A DNA stretch of 60,000 nucleotides. Origin: Liolophura sinensis (Eukaryota; Mollusca; Polyplacophora; Chitonida; Chitonidae). Below, one piece after another: positions 12,750 through 27,145 of this stretch. Under the pieces are notes generated by a model. That model was not told where the DNA came from. It made no database searches and saw only the letters and a list, made by a program, of their open reading frames with translations. The DNA lies in NCBI RefSeq assembly GCF_032854445.1, contig NC_088306.1, positions 27,315,764-27,375,763 on the forward strand, in the 5' to 3' direction. The translations under genes were made by a program, and so were the position numbers. Positions within the stretch are counted from its first letter, which is position 1; every line of letters begins with the position of its first letter.

Positions 12750-12815
<66 letters not shown>
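12750..12815. repeat. (TA)n microsatellite, about 33 units
   Basis: An uninterrupted TA run of 66 bp. The 66-codon ORF across it is not a gene. Such runs extrude cruciforms and are hard to sequence, so the length may be inexact. Confidence 0.95.
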
Positions 12816-12817
<2 letters not shown>

Positions 12818-13173
12818 GTAAATATACAATGTACACCTGGGGATTTTACATTGTTGTTTGCACTGGTTCATTGCCTATCTTTCAGAGTAATATCAACTGC
12901 ATCAGGTTCCGTGCAAACTCGATGTTTTATCATTTATTATAAGTGTACACTGAACTTATTATGCAAACAGGTGGGTCAATTTCTTTAGCACGACTAAATT
13001 AGAATATATCAACTGGTTCTCAAAGAGACCCTGAACAAGACCTACCTGTATTCAAGCCCTTCCCATAATAATATAATAAACTTTTAAAAAGCTTGTAAAA
13101 TGAAAAAAAAAATCTTTGTACAGCACTTGTGTATGTATGTGGAGGCTATGCTGTATGAAGCCTACAAACATCA
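12816..13173. other. No gene seen
   Basis: AT-rich spacer before array F. Confidence 0.6.
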
Positions 13174-13641
13174 CAAAAATGCCTTGCACAACCGTTATGT
13201 AACATCACAGAAATGCCTTCCACAACCGTTATGTAACACCACAGAAATGCCTTCCACAAGCGTTGTGTAACATCACAGAAATGCCTTCCACAAGCGTTGT
13301 GTAACATCACAGAAATGCCTTGCATAACAGTTATGTTACATCACAGAAACGCCTGGCACAACAGTTGTGTAACATCACAGAAATGCCTTGCACAACCGTT
13401 TTGTTACATCACAGAAATGCCTTGCACAATAGTTGTGTAACATCACAGAAATGCCTTGCACAACTGTTGTGTAACATCACAGAAATGCCTTGCACAACCG
13501 TTATGTAACATCACAGAAATGCCTTGCATAACAGTTATGTTACATCACAGAAATGCCTTGCACAACCGTTTTGTTGCATCACAGAAATGCCTTGCACAAG
13601 CGTTATGTTACATCACAGAAATGCCTTCCACATCAGTTATG
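13174..13641. repeat. Minisatellite F: 34-bp unit, about 14 copies
   Basis: The unit includes ACATCACAGAAATGCCTTG then CACAACCGTTATGTA. Variable positions sit in CAACCG/CAAGCG/AACAG and in TGTAAC/TGTTAC. The short plus-strand ORFs come from the repeat. Confidence 0.95.
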
Positions 13642-16600
13642 TAAGACACAACCATGTTCACTTTTTATAAGAATCTAAATATAGTGCATTTTCATATCAG
13701 TTCAAGCTCAGAGAAAACAGAAGACAGACTAGCTTTGAGAAGCAATTTGACAATTATACCCAGGTAATTCTGTTATGGAGGCTGTTGTATTTTTAGCCTG
13801 TGTTAATTAACTTTGCAATTATTTGTTCTTTAAAATTCTGTTTTTTTTTTGTTTTTTTTTTACCTTTTGTTTTCTCCTTTCGGAAAAATTTGAAAACCAT
13901 AATAATCCCTTAACTCTCAGCTGTATAACGTGCGCATACACATATAAATCATTGTTCAAATTTGAAGATCAAACATTCTCAAATATATACACTACATTTA
14001 CATACCCATGTAATAAGAGTTTTTATAGATCTCAGGATTCAAAATACAGCTGTCTCAGACATCATCATGTTATATATTAATTGATTAATTAAAACAATGA
14101 TTTAGCCCTATCACTCCCTGTAATCTAATGTAGATCACACGCAAACACGCCACAGGTGCACAGCAGACTACTGATTGAATCTATTTGTGTTCACCTGAGA
14201 GGTGTATGTATCAAGCCAGAACGGCAGTTTTAATAAATACGTCCTTGGAATTGAAATAAACTCAATACTTCAACGCATGCGCTGTTAATTCAGTGACCTT
14301 GTGAAAATACGCCACGAAAATGACGTGTGAGTTTGTCAATATTAAACAATGAGAATTGTCATCAATACATGCATGTATACTTCATACAAGTAACAGAAAG
14401 AAATGTGACTGGAAATTACAAATTCATCAGTACAGACAAGAACAGTTTTCGTAATGTTTTCAACACACACGTTGAGCACTGTAAAATAATTACAGATTTA
14501 TCATGATAAATAAAAACATGTTAATACTTTAAGTTAAAAGTATGTCAAATTGTGAATCTAAATTTAAACATCCACATATATTTCTGAAAGATTTTAAACA
14601 TGCATTTGTGTAGGGAAGTGGTGAACAGATACACAAACTTTCACAACTGTCAAAACCCTTACATGTACTTCATTATGTGTAGCTCAAAATGAGATCAAAA
14701 AGCTTATTCTGCACGCATTTCCAGTCGTGACTTTGTTTTAACCCCATAATCCTCAGGTCAAACACGGTCATCCTTTAAACTAGGGAATGATCTGTAGTAA
14801 AACTAGCAATTTATCATGCACTGTCAATAGGCAGTTACAGACATTTGAGTCATGATGTTGCATATCTAAATATAGACAGTTCTACAGTGAATATATATAA
14901 ATATACCGATACATATATCTGTCATGTAAAAGTAAGTTTATCTTCATGTAAACTAAAACACAGTTTCTCTCAAGCAAACCATGGGGAAGGCTGTTTTATG
15001 TACCTCTCTCTGCAGAATCTAGCACCATCAGGGGAAAAACAGGGCAATTAATTAACATGGGTGTTAATGCATGAAAAATTTGTTCTAAAAGTGGCAAAAA
15101 GCAATTTTTTTCAAATTTTTAAAATCCTGTTTTTAATATGAACAATTACCTAACCAGCGAGTTAAGTCCAACACGACACTGACGTTTTCCCGGAAGTCAC
15201 AGCTACAGTAAAATTTATGCTCGATAGAGTCCATACAGTGTACATACATATAATGGCTAGCGTTATTCTACTGGTACTTACGAGAAAACAAGAACCATGT
15301 ATCTCTATGCCTTCTCATTATTGTCTCATTCCACCCACATTAATATACACGTAAATAATCCATGGCTGCAGCAAGAAGTGTGTTTGATGACGCAATAGCA
15401 GGCTAGTTCAGATTGTGACTCCATGCAGTACAGGTATGCCATGTTTGTGTGCAGGTTCACAACTGTACATGTAGCTGGCCACTGAAGAATATTGCAAAGC
15501 TTTCAACCAGAAGAACAATTTCACATTCTTTTCACTAGAATTTTAGAAGGGTATATTTACCAGGCCAACAGACAAGTTGTGTTTATGCAGCTTTACATAG
15601 CGCTCAATCCGGATCCTACATGTAAATGTATGATGCAAGCCCAATCTTCTGCGTTACAAAAGAAACTATGATCTGGCTTCAACTGCAAAGATGTACGGGT
15701 AACATAAATATACTTGTTATGATGAGTTATTTTATAATAATGTGAGAGTAAGTTTGAAAGGATGCTGTTGTAAAAATTACAGGTCGTAAAGTGTGAATTA
15801 TGTAAAATTTACAGTTACAGTAAAATGTGAATGTACACGTACATGAATTGGTTTAAAATTACAGGTAATAAATGCAATATTCTGTAAAAATTAATAGGTA
15901 ATCCAAGAGATTTGTGGCAAATGAACACAGATTAAAAAAATGTAAATTGTACACATGCCCCCATGCCTTAGATGATGTTACATTTGTAAAGTAGGCTTTC
16001 CTTGCACACTGATACAGGGGTCAGTTTTTTACACATACTAGACATACGTGGATGCAAACTTTATACAAAGTCAATGTGTCATCATTTCACCTAAACTTTA
16101 GAAGTGCTTAAAAAATAGAATGTTTTCCAGCCTTACATATGAAAATTGAATGTGTCTCTTCGATGCCTACCAAAACAGAGAAGGCTAGACTGTAAAGGAC
16201 TCATAAAATCGCATTATGTAACAAAAACATGGCAGCATAACTTTACTGAGCTTCAATCGTACAAGCCCACGGTAATGGCGCTTTAACACCTTGTCAAACG
16301 ACAGATAACCTACAGTTGATCAATCGATCAATGTGAAGTTAAAATAACCCATACCCCTCACCTGTGACTTGTGATTGAGGTCCGGTGTTTTTACCTGATT
16401 TCTTAGGTGTAAGACAGGCTATCATACAGGTGGTTTGGTCCCATGTGTATACCTCATGGTTCATTAGTAGTCCAATCGCACAGGTGATATGTTAATTAAC
16501 AACATAATCAGACCATTAACTTGTACAGGTATGCAGACAAACAAAACCCCAGTCTAACTGGGTAACGAAGATTTAATGCAAAGCAGGACAGGTGAGTCAT

Positions 16601-16965
16601 TGTTAATGTAGGTGTAGGGTTCCTAGAACACTGATCTGACCTACATTTGCCCCACAGCTTGCCAGATTACTACCTGGCCAGTGCGACAGGTAAAATGTGA
16701 CGACAGTGACAAAGGTGTGCAAACGACATGTGCACAACTCAAACAGAACCTCTGACTGCAGATGCTAAGAAAAAAAAGCAAAAAAAAAAACATATCCTTG
16801 TCAGATATAAATCTGAAGTCCACGTACACGTATCCCATCCACTTACAGATAAATTAATATTAAAAACGAATAGGCTGAACAATTAGAATGTAAGTGTGAT
16901 CATGACTAAAGTTTAATGAAGACTCTCTTCACGCAATTTACACCATAATACATGATAACAACGGC
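13642..16965. other. No gene seen (3.3 kb)
   Basis: The longest stretch free of tandem arrays in the first 20 kb. T runs at about 13840-13860 and TACATGTA motifs are present. No ORF above 90 codons and no clear splice-bounded exon. Confidence 0.55.
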
Positions 16966-17085
16966 AAAGGGTCAACAAGAACTGAGATTAAAATATGTTG
17001 ATGGCCAAGGGTCAACAAGAACTGAGATTAAAATATGTTGATGGCCAAGGGTCAACAAGAACTGAAATTAAAATATGTTGATTGC
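16966..17085. repeat. Minisatellite G: 40-bp unit, 3 copies
   Basis: Three units of 40 bp share GGGTCAACAAGAACTGAGAT and TAAAATATGTTGATGGCC, with two substitutions in the last. This is a small, young array. Confidence 0.95.
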
Positions 17086-20000
17086 CAGACTGTTGTAAGG
17101 AAGTTATTTTTTGTTGTTGTATCGGCTTCACACTTTGAAATAAAATTATATAAATTATCTTAAATAAAGATTGAGCACTCAGTGTACACAATTATTTATA
17201 TCACATGAAGTCAAATTAATACACCAAAATCAAATTGTAACCAGGTTTGCAATAATAAATGTAAACTATGTGTACTTTGTGAAAAGTCAACCTACATGTA
17301 CTTTCTCAACCCCGAATCGATTCTGTTCAAGATCTCCACCACCAATCCAACTCTAAGAAAATCATGAGTATGAGGACACCATGACATGTCAGTATTACGG
17401 TAAAAACCTCTCCCGGGCACGCCACCAGCTTGTCAGTCTATCCCACCTTTTACAGTCGTGCATGTGTAATTCTTTTTGTCGGTGTTTAACATCATACACT
17501 TGAACAAAATTGATTTATAGGGATTTGGAAGGATAGTGGTCACATGACTGAACCATCGTTAACTCCTAGGTAAACATCCAAGCATAGTTATGTATACATG
17601 TATTGAAGGACGGCAGGATGGAAGCAGAGTACAGTGAGGCAAACAACACTGGCTTGTTTTAGAGAACACTTATACCAGACAGACAAAAGTCCTCACCGTA
17701 CATGTAAGTTTATCAGAGACAATAGTTCAGGTCATGTGGGTATTCATAGATATAAATTAATAAACCAAATTGGTTTGTTTCTCAATCACTACGGCAACTT
17801 GCTTAAAAAGAAAATGAGTAAAGTTTGATGCAGATTATCTCCTGTTTTTGTCTCCGTTCTTTTTGGGCTGCACGCAGACATAAATTATGGTGTGTGTGGC
17901 CTCTCTACCTCATATACAGAGGAGAATCAATTACTGTTCTGGGTGAGGATGTCCATTTAACGAGAACTGATTTAAATACTATATCAACACAGTAGGTTTG
18001 TCAGTGTAAAAGAAACACAACACATGTACCATGCATTCAGAATGTGTTCATCAGGCCTCTGGTTTCAGGGGGAATAACTCTCAGAGAGACAATCACTAAG
18101 CTGAGCTCAGAGGGGCGATCTCCAGGGTTTCCACAGTACGTGACTACATAGCTGTTCATGTATTTGTATAGTTTTTGCTCGTAACTGATGACAAAAACAC
18201 AAAATGCTGGTTGCATTTTTTCATTTATGTGAATCTCCATGTATTCCAATAAATCCCAACACAAACTGGATCATCCATGCCAAAGGCTGATGCATGTAAC
18301 TGTATGTACCAATGATCTGAAGGCACCAAAACTTGCTGTGAGGAGGCTAAAGGCTATGGAGGAGTCTAACAGATTACAAAGTCATAGACTGAAATAAAAT
18401 TAGTAAGTCTGATCATGAAACATTCAACACTTAAAGGCACAGGAAACACTAAATGAAGGACACGAACATGTATTCGATGAAAGGCCAATGAACGCTGTCC
18501 AGGAAAACAGTCTGATGGATTTTTGTCAGAATTTTGGTAAAATGGTTTTTGAACATCAGATTCTACAGTGGTCTGTGGTGACTCAGGTTATTTGTGATGT
18601 CGCAAACATATTTTTTTCTTGAAATACAGCGTAGTTCTTTCAAGGTCCATTGGATGAATGTATGCATAGGCATTTATGTGTATACAATGATGAAATGTAG
18701 CAGACTGTGTGTTAAGAGACAAAAACCTCATCGAACGTCACTGGTCACATAATGTGATCAGAAAAGGCCACTGTACAATCCAATGTTGAAAATGCACTTT
18801 ATTGGGTTGAAAAAATTCCTTAAAAATAAATCCAACTATTTTAGTGGACAGTATTTATAGTCTTTCATGTGACATATACTTCACATTGGTGTTTTCTTTT
18901 CCTTTAACCATACAATTATCACTGTAAAAGTTACATGTATCTCACAAGTTTAGAATTTACTCACAAGGAAGTGCCGTAACTCTTGCAGGCTTTGATAAAT
19001 GGCATGTTGTTGAACATACAGTCTGGAGTCCCAACCAGTGATTTATGCAAATAGCTCACATAGCTGGATAAAGACTGACACTTAACTTGTTTGTTTTCTA
19101 ACTCAGCATCAAGTACCATACAGTTTTCTGGTATTTGGTGTTGTGTGAAAACCATGGCAACCATAAACAACAAACATCTTGTTACATACCGGTGCTGTTT
19201 ATTCTTTAACTGTGGAGCTTATGTGGCAGTGAGATGTTTACATTTGATCAAATTCTAATGAAATCTAAACATAACGAATAAACACCATAATTAAGGTCTC
19301 TCACTGTAAAATATACTTGATCTGCTGTTCCATTACATCAAGTTTATGACGACATTAAAAGTTTTAACCTAACACTGAAATAGTAGATCAACATGAACAT
19401 GTGCATTTCAAATAAGTCTGAATTTGTTCTTCTGTTTTTTTTTCTCTAACCATTGCTAGAACTGCAGCAATAACAACAACCATCCAAGTGATGGACAACA
19501 AAACCTGCCCTGTCTAAATGCGTGCATTTCAAGCATAACTGTTGTAGGGCTGATCTGAGAACAGCTCTGCAGACGACTGTCCCTCAAAACCATGCTGACA
19601 TCACACTTTGGAGAAAGTTGTGCTTTTGTCACTCCTGAAGAATGTCTTGTGCGTTATCTATATGAGCATGAACCGCTGCCAAATTCTGCATCGGTGCTGG
19701 CATGCATGTGTGCAGTCTCTGCACCAATGCTTGTCGGCTACACCCATAATTACCAAAATTTGCAGGCAGTGAAATCGGATGCTGCTGTAGGTAATATGTT
19801 TTGCAGAGATAGCTGCTGGGGAAGATAATATCAACTATTCTGAGGGACAACATGCACTTGAAGAAAGGGAGAAAAACGGTTTCTGATTATCAAAAACAGA
19901 TGCATGCAAATTTGAACACTATCGGGTTCAACACTTGCAAAAAAAAAGGTAAATAAATAAATAATAAGGCTCCCACACAATTTGCTTCCTTCCATATTTT

Positions 20001-20214
20001 TTTGCTCTTTTTGGGGCTTGTTATGAAAGTGTTGTTGCACAGCTAGGCTGCAGTGTGTTGTGGTAAAGGCTGATTTATGGACCTACAAGTAGATCATGTT
20101 TGACTGAATTTGTTTGCTGACATTACACACGTACAAACAGACCTGTATGAAGTGCATGTATCATAGCCTGCACATCCTGTACTTACTTTCCCAAACTTGC
20201 CAAGTATCCCACAC
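17086..20214. other. No gene seen (3.1 kb)
   Basis: Single-copy AT-rich sequence; several 65-80-codon ORFs on both strands lack recognisable domains. Confidence 0.55.
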
Positions 20215-20473
20215 TCGAAATCCATCCCCATCCAACACCTTTGTAAATCGAAATCGAAATCCATTACATCCAACACCTTTGTAAATCGAAATCGAAATCC
20301 ATCCCCATCCAACACCTTTGTAAATCGAAATCGAAATCCATCCCCATCCAACACCTTTGTAAATCGAAATCGAAATCCATCCCCATCCAACACCTTTGTA
20401 AATCGAAATCGAAATCCATCCCCATCCAACACCTTTGTAAATCGAAATCGATCCCCATCCAACACCTTTGTGA
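20215..20473. repeat. Minisatellite H: 39-bp unit, about 6.6 copies
   Basis: The unit includes CCATCCCCATCCAACACCTT and TGTAAATCGAAATCGAAAT. The period is 13 codons and both strands are open, giving overlapping 64-123-codon ORFs that are artefacts. Confidence 0.95.
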
Positions 20474-21971
20474 ATCATGAAGACTTTGTGGATCAGTAAC
20501 GGCCAGTGATGGAAAACTTCATGCAACACCGCTTGAAATAAGTCTATGTATACATGTTGTACAATGTATACAGGTATGTGTGAGCAATGATGTTATTATG
20601 CGTGTGAACACGTATACAGTATCATTAAAATATAATATACATGTACAAATGCACTTTCAGAGGCATGTGAAAGTCTTAAAAATGTTAGTTTGGCTGTCAA
20701 TACTGAAGTTTTTCTGATGGAAATTAAACTAAAACTAAAAATATGGTACATGAATAAATCACAATCAAGAAAAATGTGGCGTTTGAAAAATGCTAAACTT
20801 TAGGTGAAATACACTCATTGTTTACATGTTTACAGTCATACACGTTTAATTATGTGTGTATGACTTTTTCTGCAGAAAAAGTTGCATAAGTTTGCAAAAA
20901 ATGTGAAAGTCCCCTCCTTAAGTCAATGGTGGCTTTGGCCTACAAGTTTGCATGTAAAAAATTTGACGGAGTGACCGACAGACCAAGTGAATTATACAGT
21001 TGCTTGTCACAGCTAAAAAAAAAAACCACAAAAAGAAAGAAAAGTAAATGCACACAAGTCAAAATTGTGAATGTTTAAGGATTTTTTTACATAAAATCCA
21101 CGAAAAAAGCCGGCAATGTGGATGAATTACAGTTCAATCTAGCCCTCTCGGTCTGCCAGTTAATAACAGCTGCTTACAAAGGCCACATATGCAAATGATA
21201 CAAGGATATATTTGTTAATTAAATGCATGTGCATTTTGGATGTCACAAGCAGATGTAAATCTTCTGCCTGACAGTGTAGTGAGGCATGTTAAACACGTAG
21301 CAACTCTAATGGTTTTTGTCAGTAACATTCATCCAATATGTTTCCTAGGAATATGCACCGTTCAAAACCGTAGGAAAGTCAAATCAAAGTCAATGTCCAT
21401 TTCACTTGTGAAAAGATGTTACAAATTATGTCACTTAGATTAAACTTCAAAGAAAAACAAAAACTGAATTTCCAAGAATGCCTGTGTTTTTCACATGTCA
21501 AAGACATATTTTACTCACTAAGGTTCTGCAAAAAGAAAAAAAAAGAAATAAAAAATAGAGAGCATGCAAGTAAATATTTCAAAGCAATGATTAGTTCTTG
21601 TTACAAAATTCCATTCCTGTTAACCAGTTGTAAATTGCCATTTGCCCGCCCACAAAATTCTTTGCTTCCATAGACCTATACATGCAGCATATAAAATACT
21701 GCCTTATGCTCAGAAGGCTAAATACATTCTTCATATATCAGCTCTATTTCTGTAATATTATATCATTTTTTTCTTTCTCTCTGGTTTCATTTATCACCAG
21801 TGAGCAGACCAGATGAGGAAAGTGGTGAGGGGCTAGAGAAGGGGAAGTTGGAAGTGTATCTGTATAGATGCTGAGAGGCTCAATTGGGGTGAGACCAAGA
21901 GATGAACTGATGCCATTTGTTAATATTCATTCATCCTTTTTTTTTTATTCATGCTTTACAATGCAACATTT
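20474..21971. other. No gene seen
   Basis: AT-rich, with A runs at about 21016 and 21540. Nothing recognisable. Confidence 0.55.
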
Positions 21972-22070
21972 ATGTGTATCTCATGTGTACATGTATGTGT
22001 ATCTCACGTGTACATGTATGTGTATCTCACGTGTACATGTATGTGTATCTCACATGTACATGTAGGTGTA
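21972..22070. repeat. Minisatellite I: 23-bp unit, about 4 copies
   Basis: The unit is built from TGTGTATCTCACG and TGTACATGTA. It contains the TACATGTA palindrome that is scattered throughout the window. Confidence 0.9.
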
Positions 22071-23989
22071 TTAAAGCAGCAAGACTTCCTGGAGGACAAG
22101 AATCCATACAAACCATCGCACTGGTGCACAGTATGTAAAAAGATTTCTGATAAACTTCCCACTTAAAGCTGCATCCAGTTGGCAGAAGGAACCATAAATT
22201 TTAACAGTTTTTAGTCAGCCAATGTCTTTAACTATTTGTACATTTTTTTATCATGACAACATGCATGTACATTAATAGATATAAGGTCTCTGCTCATGTT
22301 TAAAACGCATACAAATGTATCAGTTTAAAATAAGATTTCAAACTTCCAAACTGAAGTATGCAACACTCAATAATTTGTACCAGTAATTTTGGTTTCCTTT
22401 TTTCTTTCATCTTCTTTTTTCATAATAAATTGTACCTGTTGAAACATTTTGTCTTCAAACACTGTGACATACTTTTAAAACTATCTTTGATCATGCATTA
22501 ACAAAACAACAACATTTAAATCACTTTTTTTGAGCAGTTTTTTTTTTGTTATGTTAAAACTGCTGTAATATATATCCTTAAGTTTCACAACATTTACATT
22601 TATCAAGTTAAAACTGTTTCATAGACATAAAGGGTTGCTTATATTCATCGCAGGAAAAAATGAATTCCAATGATTCTATTGTTACAAATGTGATGGATAA
22701 CCTTGCCTAATGTCAAAAACAGGAAATCTGGAACACATACATTATTGTGCCACAACGACAACGAAACCCCTCATTTGAATCAATAGCTGACTTTGTATTC
22801 AAGATGATTTTGCTTCAGCTGACTGCAAGTGGTTCATCTTCCCCACTGACTACCAGCACTTGGGAAGGCGATCAGTTCATGCCGTGAAATCTCAAGAGTT
22901 TCATGCTGATAACGTAAACAGCCTAAAGATTGCTCACAACAAAGTTGCACATGACACCAGATTGTCAGTTCTTTGTATTTATTTCATAAAGGTGTTTTGA
23001 GGTTTGTTTTGGAAGTACTGGAAATGCAAGTTTTAGCAGCAAAATCCAATATTTTAGGACAATGATTTGAATCTATAAATACACTTTTTTGGGGATGAAA
23101 TTGTGGGTGATTTACCCTACTGAGTATCCACAGACGTGTATGTACAATTAACTGTGTGATTATTGGCTGTTGGGTGCGGGTCGGTGGGAGGGTGAGGAGA
23201 GAAGAATGGGTGCATGTACAGTGTACATGTAGACAAACTATCTACATGACAATCTCTTTTTCCTCCAACGTATATCTTGGTACAACGGACAACAGTTCAC
23301 AAGTAAAAAGATCAATAATAAATAGGTGTATGCATGTGCACATCTGCTGGACAAAGTGCAAAATTATCAGTACTAGACTAGACCAATTAAAATCGTTCTT
23401 TTACGGTCAGAATAAAACTTTTAATGTCGAATTAGATAAGATATACAAATAAAAATCAATCTTGAAAATCATCAAATTTGTGGGTCATTTTCCCCGCTTG
23501 GAACATATTTAAACAATCTGAATGCTTCAAAAACAGAAAAATTTCATAAAATCATCACGCAAACTAAAGAGGGGTATATTTCTATTTATTTCTATTTCAT
23601 TTTTGGTCTGTTTAGTGTTGGCTTGCCCATAAGACACAAACAAAAATTGAAATTGCCTTATTTCCCTTTTTTGGGGGGCTTTAATACATCTAATTATGTA
23701 GTGTACCTGTATATTAAGCAAAGAAGCAAGACTTAATTTTCCATGTTATGAGGTGAAGTTGTTTGAAAGGCCAATTTCATAAGCTGTCCTGTTTTACAGG
23801 ATAAACTAGAAATCAGTAGTTTGCCTAAAGGTAATTAAAATTATCCCACCCCCCAAAAAAACATAACCTTGAAAAAAACAAACAAAATTAACAACAATAA
23901 CAAGTGTTTTGGCTAGGTTTACAAAATGAAATTGCTTGATGTTACACTGCATTACTGTCATCCTAAAACATAGTTTACATCTGAAACAA
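22071..23989. other. No gene seen
   Basis: AT-rich; one 98-codon ORF at 23156-23452 without family features. Confidence 0.55.
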
Positions 23990-24245
23990 TACTGTGTATA
24001 CTTTTATGTACTTATGTGTATACTTACATGTATGTGTGTACTTAACTGTATACTTATGCATGTACTTAAGTATATAGTTATGCATGTACTTAAGTGTATA
24101 GTTATGCATGTAATTATGTGTAATTATCTGTGTACTCATGTGTATACTTATGTCTATACTCATATGTATATTTATTTCTGTACTTATGTGTATACTTGTG
24201 TATATTTATGTGTGTACTCATGTGTGCACTTGTGTATAAACATGT
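23990..24245. repeat. Degenerate TA/TG-rich repeat J
   Basis: Alternating TATACTTATG, TGTACTTA and TATAGTTATGCATG blocks with an approximate 12-24-bp periodicity. The 114-codon plus-strand ORF here is low complexity and not believed. Confidence 0.8.
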
Positions 24246-25885
24246 GTACTGAGGATTCAATAGATCCTTTTCTCAACTAGAGAAACAAAACAGGTAAGCC
24301 AGTCAAGCAGGTAAACAAAGGATACATGTAGATGTGATTAAACAGTACTCTGGTATTAAGGGATTAACAGGTTTAAACTGGGTAGGGATCTTGGTAGTTT
24401 TGGAGGATTAACAGATCATAAGCCACAGGGAGATAAAAACCTTGATCTATATTCAGACTTGGCTTTAACCACTTATCTGGATGACTCCCTGTAGTTTCTA
24501 TTTCTTCCAGTTGGGTTGATTGGAGTTTGAGGTCGTGACCATGTTCCAGCTGATGTTATGGGAACACCCTAGTAAAACTACACGTAGATGTACAAAGAGG
24601 TTATCTCTTTGTTTTTAGAACATCATAACTTCACTGATGGTGCCCTACATTCGTTTTTACAAAAATGTTCCAGTTTTTGCTGTCATTAACTTTCTGAAGA
24701 AAAAGCTTTGATGTAATGAGGTTCTAAATCCAACAGGAACAAGCCATGGTGTTGTGAGTAAATTACAGATTGTCCAGAATTGAACAGTTTATTTCTGCAG
24801 GGCAAACATGAGGTACAAATTGTATCAGGTATGCAAAATAACAGAAAATACACCACAGTCTTCACTGTTTAATTACTCGGATTACGGTCACTTTCAGAAC
24901 AAAAACCTTTGTAGTCCACTTGATCACAACCTTCACCATTAAGTTATAAATTTTAGTCCAACTGTAAAGCCTTAAGAACTATATACTTCCTGATTTATGA
25001 GCAAACACATAATGACAGTAAATACACACTCTGGCAAATAAACTCCCCAACCAGATCTATCTGAAAAAACACAGCAAAACTGAGATAAGACCTACAACTG
25101 CTGTCAAGTAAACATAAAAGCACACACCTATTTTATTCTCATAATATTTAGGATGTCCCAGAAATGCAAACAGGAAGAGAAACACATTACAAACAATATA
25201 TTTACATGCCGTTTACACATTCCTTTAAATTATAACATAACATCCTCATAAACCAGAAGCATATCCTAGGACACACCGTAAATTTGACTGCTCAGCAGAT
25301 TTTGTCTACGTGTAAATCATTCCACCTGTGTACCAGCAATAAAAATACCCCTGCTGACCCTCACTGCACTGACTTGGTCTGGTATATCAAGTACACTGTA
25401 CAAATATTTAGACAAACTGTCCAAGTATTTGAAATTTCCCATGCTTGACAACTGGCCCAGCTGTGAAAGCCATTTTCTGACCATTTTACTGTCTGACCAT
25501 TTTACTGTCCAACTATCTAATACATCAACTGACCATCTGGCTAGAGGGGTCACTCCTGCCCTGGTTTAGTTCTAAAGTGGATGTGTGCCAGAGCCCATCT
25601 CTGTGAAAAGGCATGCTTGTATGTTTACCTTAAAGCAGTGGTAAATATTTATCTAACACACATTTCTGGATGTGAACCAACTATCAAAAAGGCACTGGGA
25701 AACAATATGTATGGGTCAATCATTTATGTTTCACAAATAAAGTAGAATAAACATGATTTTCTTAATCTTTACTCTAGTCTGATAAATACAGAACTTCAAC
25801 ATTTGTACTAAGCATAATTTTAAAGCATCAAAACCCTAAGGACAACGGTTCTGTCCTGTTTTGTAAAAGTGACACACGAAATTCA
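24246..25885. other. No gene seen
   Basis: Single-copy. A small internally repetitive patch near 25480-25515 repeats CTGACCATTTTACTGTC. Confidence 0.55.
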
Positions 25886-26014
25886 ACCTGCAGATGGCAT
25901 AGGTCTTTTGAGCTCTGCCTGGGTTCCTCCCACCATAATGCTGGATGCCTTAGTATAAGTGAAATATACTTGAGTATGGCATAAAACTCTAATCAGCTGA
26001 ATAAATAAATAAAC
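25886..26014 (+). mobile_element. SINE family 2, 3' half only
   Basis: It matches the 3' half of the element at 47382-47630: CCTGCAGATGG, ACCATAATGCTGG, TATAAGTGAAATATACTTGAG, and an AATAAATAAATAAA tail. The tRNA-like head is missing, so it is a 5'-truncated copy. Confidence 0.75.
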
Positions 26015-26715
26015 ATGAATTCCAAATAAAGATACCGTCTACCAACCATTCACACACCTTTCATTTAAAGTTCACGCACCCTTATTAAAGTGCAATACAA
26101 AATTCCAGCAAAACCTAAGCTGCTACACTTATCTTTCCTGTCATGTCCTGATGCTTTACTGTTATTACTGCCAGAATAAACACTGGCATGACACTTGACC
26201 GCAAACAATAAAGGATGTTTCTGTTGTAGCCTGGGTCCAAGATGGCGCAGGATACCAAATAGCCTGGAGATTCTATCTAATCATAAAAGACTCCTCATGA
26301 AACTTTTGAAGAGGGCGGTTTGAGCTTCTTTGCACAGAGTAAAACTACCTGTTGCAATTATACATAGTGATAAGGCCTAAATGTATACGTAAAATCGTCC
26401 CAAGCGTTTTAAGATTAGTGTTTTGGCATCCAAAGGATGAGCGACATTGGCGAGATGGAGTATTTTCTCAGAAAATATGCTCATCTGAACTCCACGAATC
26501 TTACTCATAAACCATCACAACACGACACATAAACAAATGATCCGAGGCGGCAATTCTTGATTAGAGTTAAAAATACACGTCTAACCTTTACCACTTTCAC
26601 GAAACTTCGCAAGTCATATTTCTCAGAAATTTTTAAAAACACATCTAGGTTACAGTGCCATGAGGCAAGGTTATGTACAAGCAAAGTTGCAAAATTTTGA
26701 TTGAGGAAGAGGAAT
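26015..26715. other. No gene seen; YY1-like motif
   Basis: CCAAGATGGCGC at 26237-26248 resembles the YY1 consensus, often found at animal promoters, but no TATA box, CpG cluster or ORF accompanies it. Confidence 0.4.
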
Positions 26716-27145
26716 GTGTCATGGGGTCTAGAAAAGCCACGAACAGGATGGGTTCTTTGGGTACATAAAAGCGACCAGTGGCAGGGTCATGGGGTCTAGA
26801 AAAGACATAAACAGAATGGGTTCTTTGGGTCCATAAAAGCGACCAGTGGCAGGGTCATGGGGTCTAGAAAAGGCATAAACAGGATGGGTTCTTTGGGTCA
26901 ATAAAAGTGACCAGTGGTAGGGTCATGGGGTCTAGAAAAGACATAAACAGGATGGGTTCTTTGGGTCAATAAAAGTGACCAGTGGTAGGGTCATGGGGTC
27001 TAGAAAAGGCATAAACAGGATGGGTTCTTTGGGTCAATAAAAGTGACCAGTGGTAGGGTCATGGGGTCTAGAAAAGGCATAAACAGGATGGGTTCTTTGG
27101 GTCAATAAAAGTGACCAGTGGTAGGGTCATGGGGTCTAGAAAAGA
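26716..27145. repeat. Minisatellite K: 68-bp unit, about 6.3 copies
   Basis: GGGGTCTAGAAAAG recurs every 68 bp (26723, 26791, 26859 and on). Other unit parts are CATAAACAGGATGGGTTCTT and AAAAGTGACCAGTGG. Confidence 0.95.

Noticed and set aside
23936-24280. 114-codon ORF rich in Tyr, Val and Cys
   Set aside because: Runs through a degenerate TA/TG repeat; low complexity.
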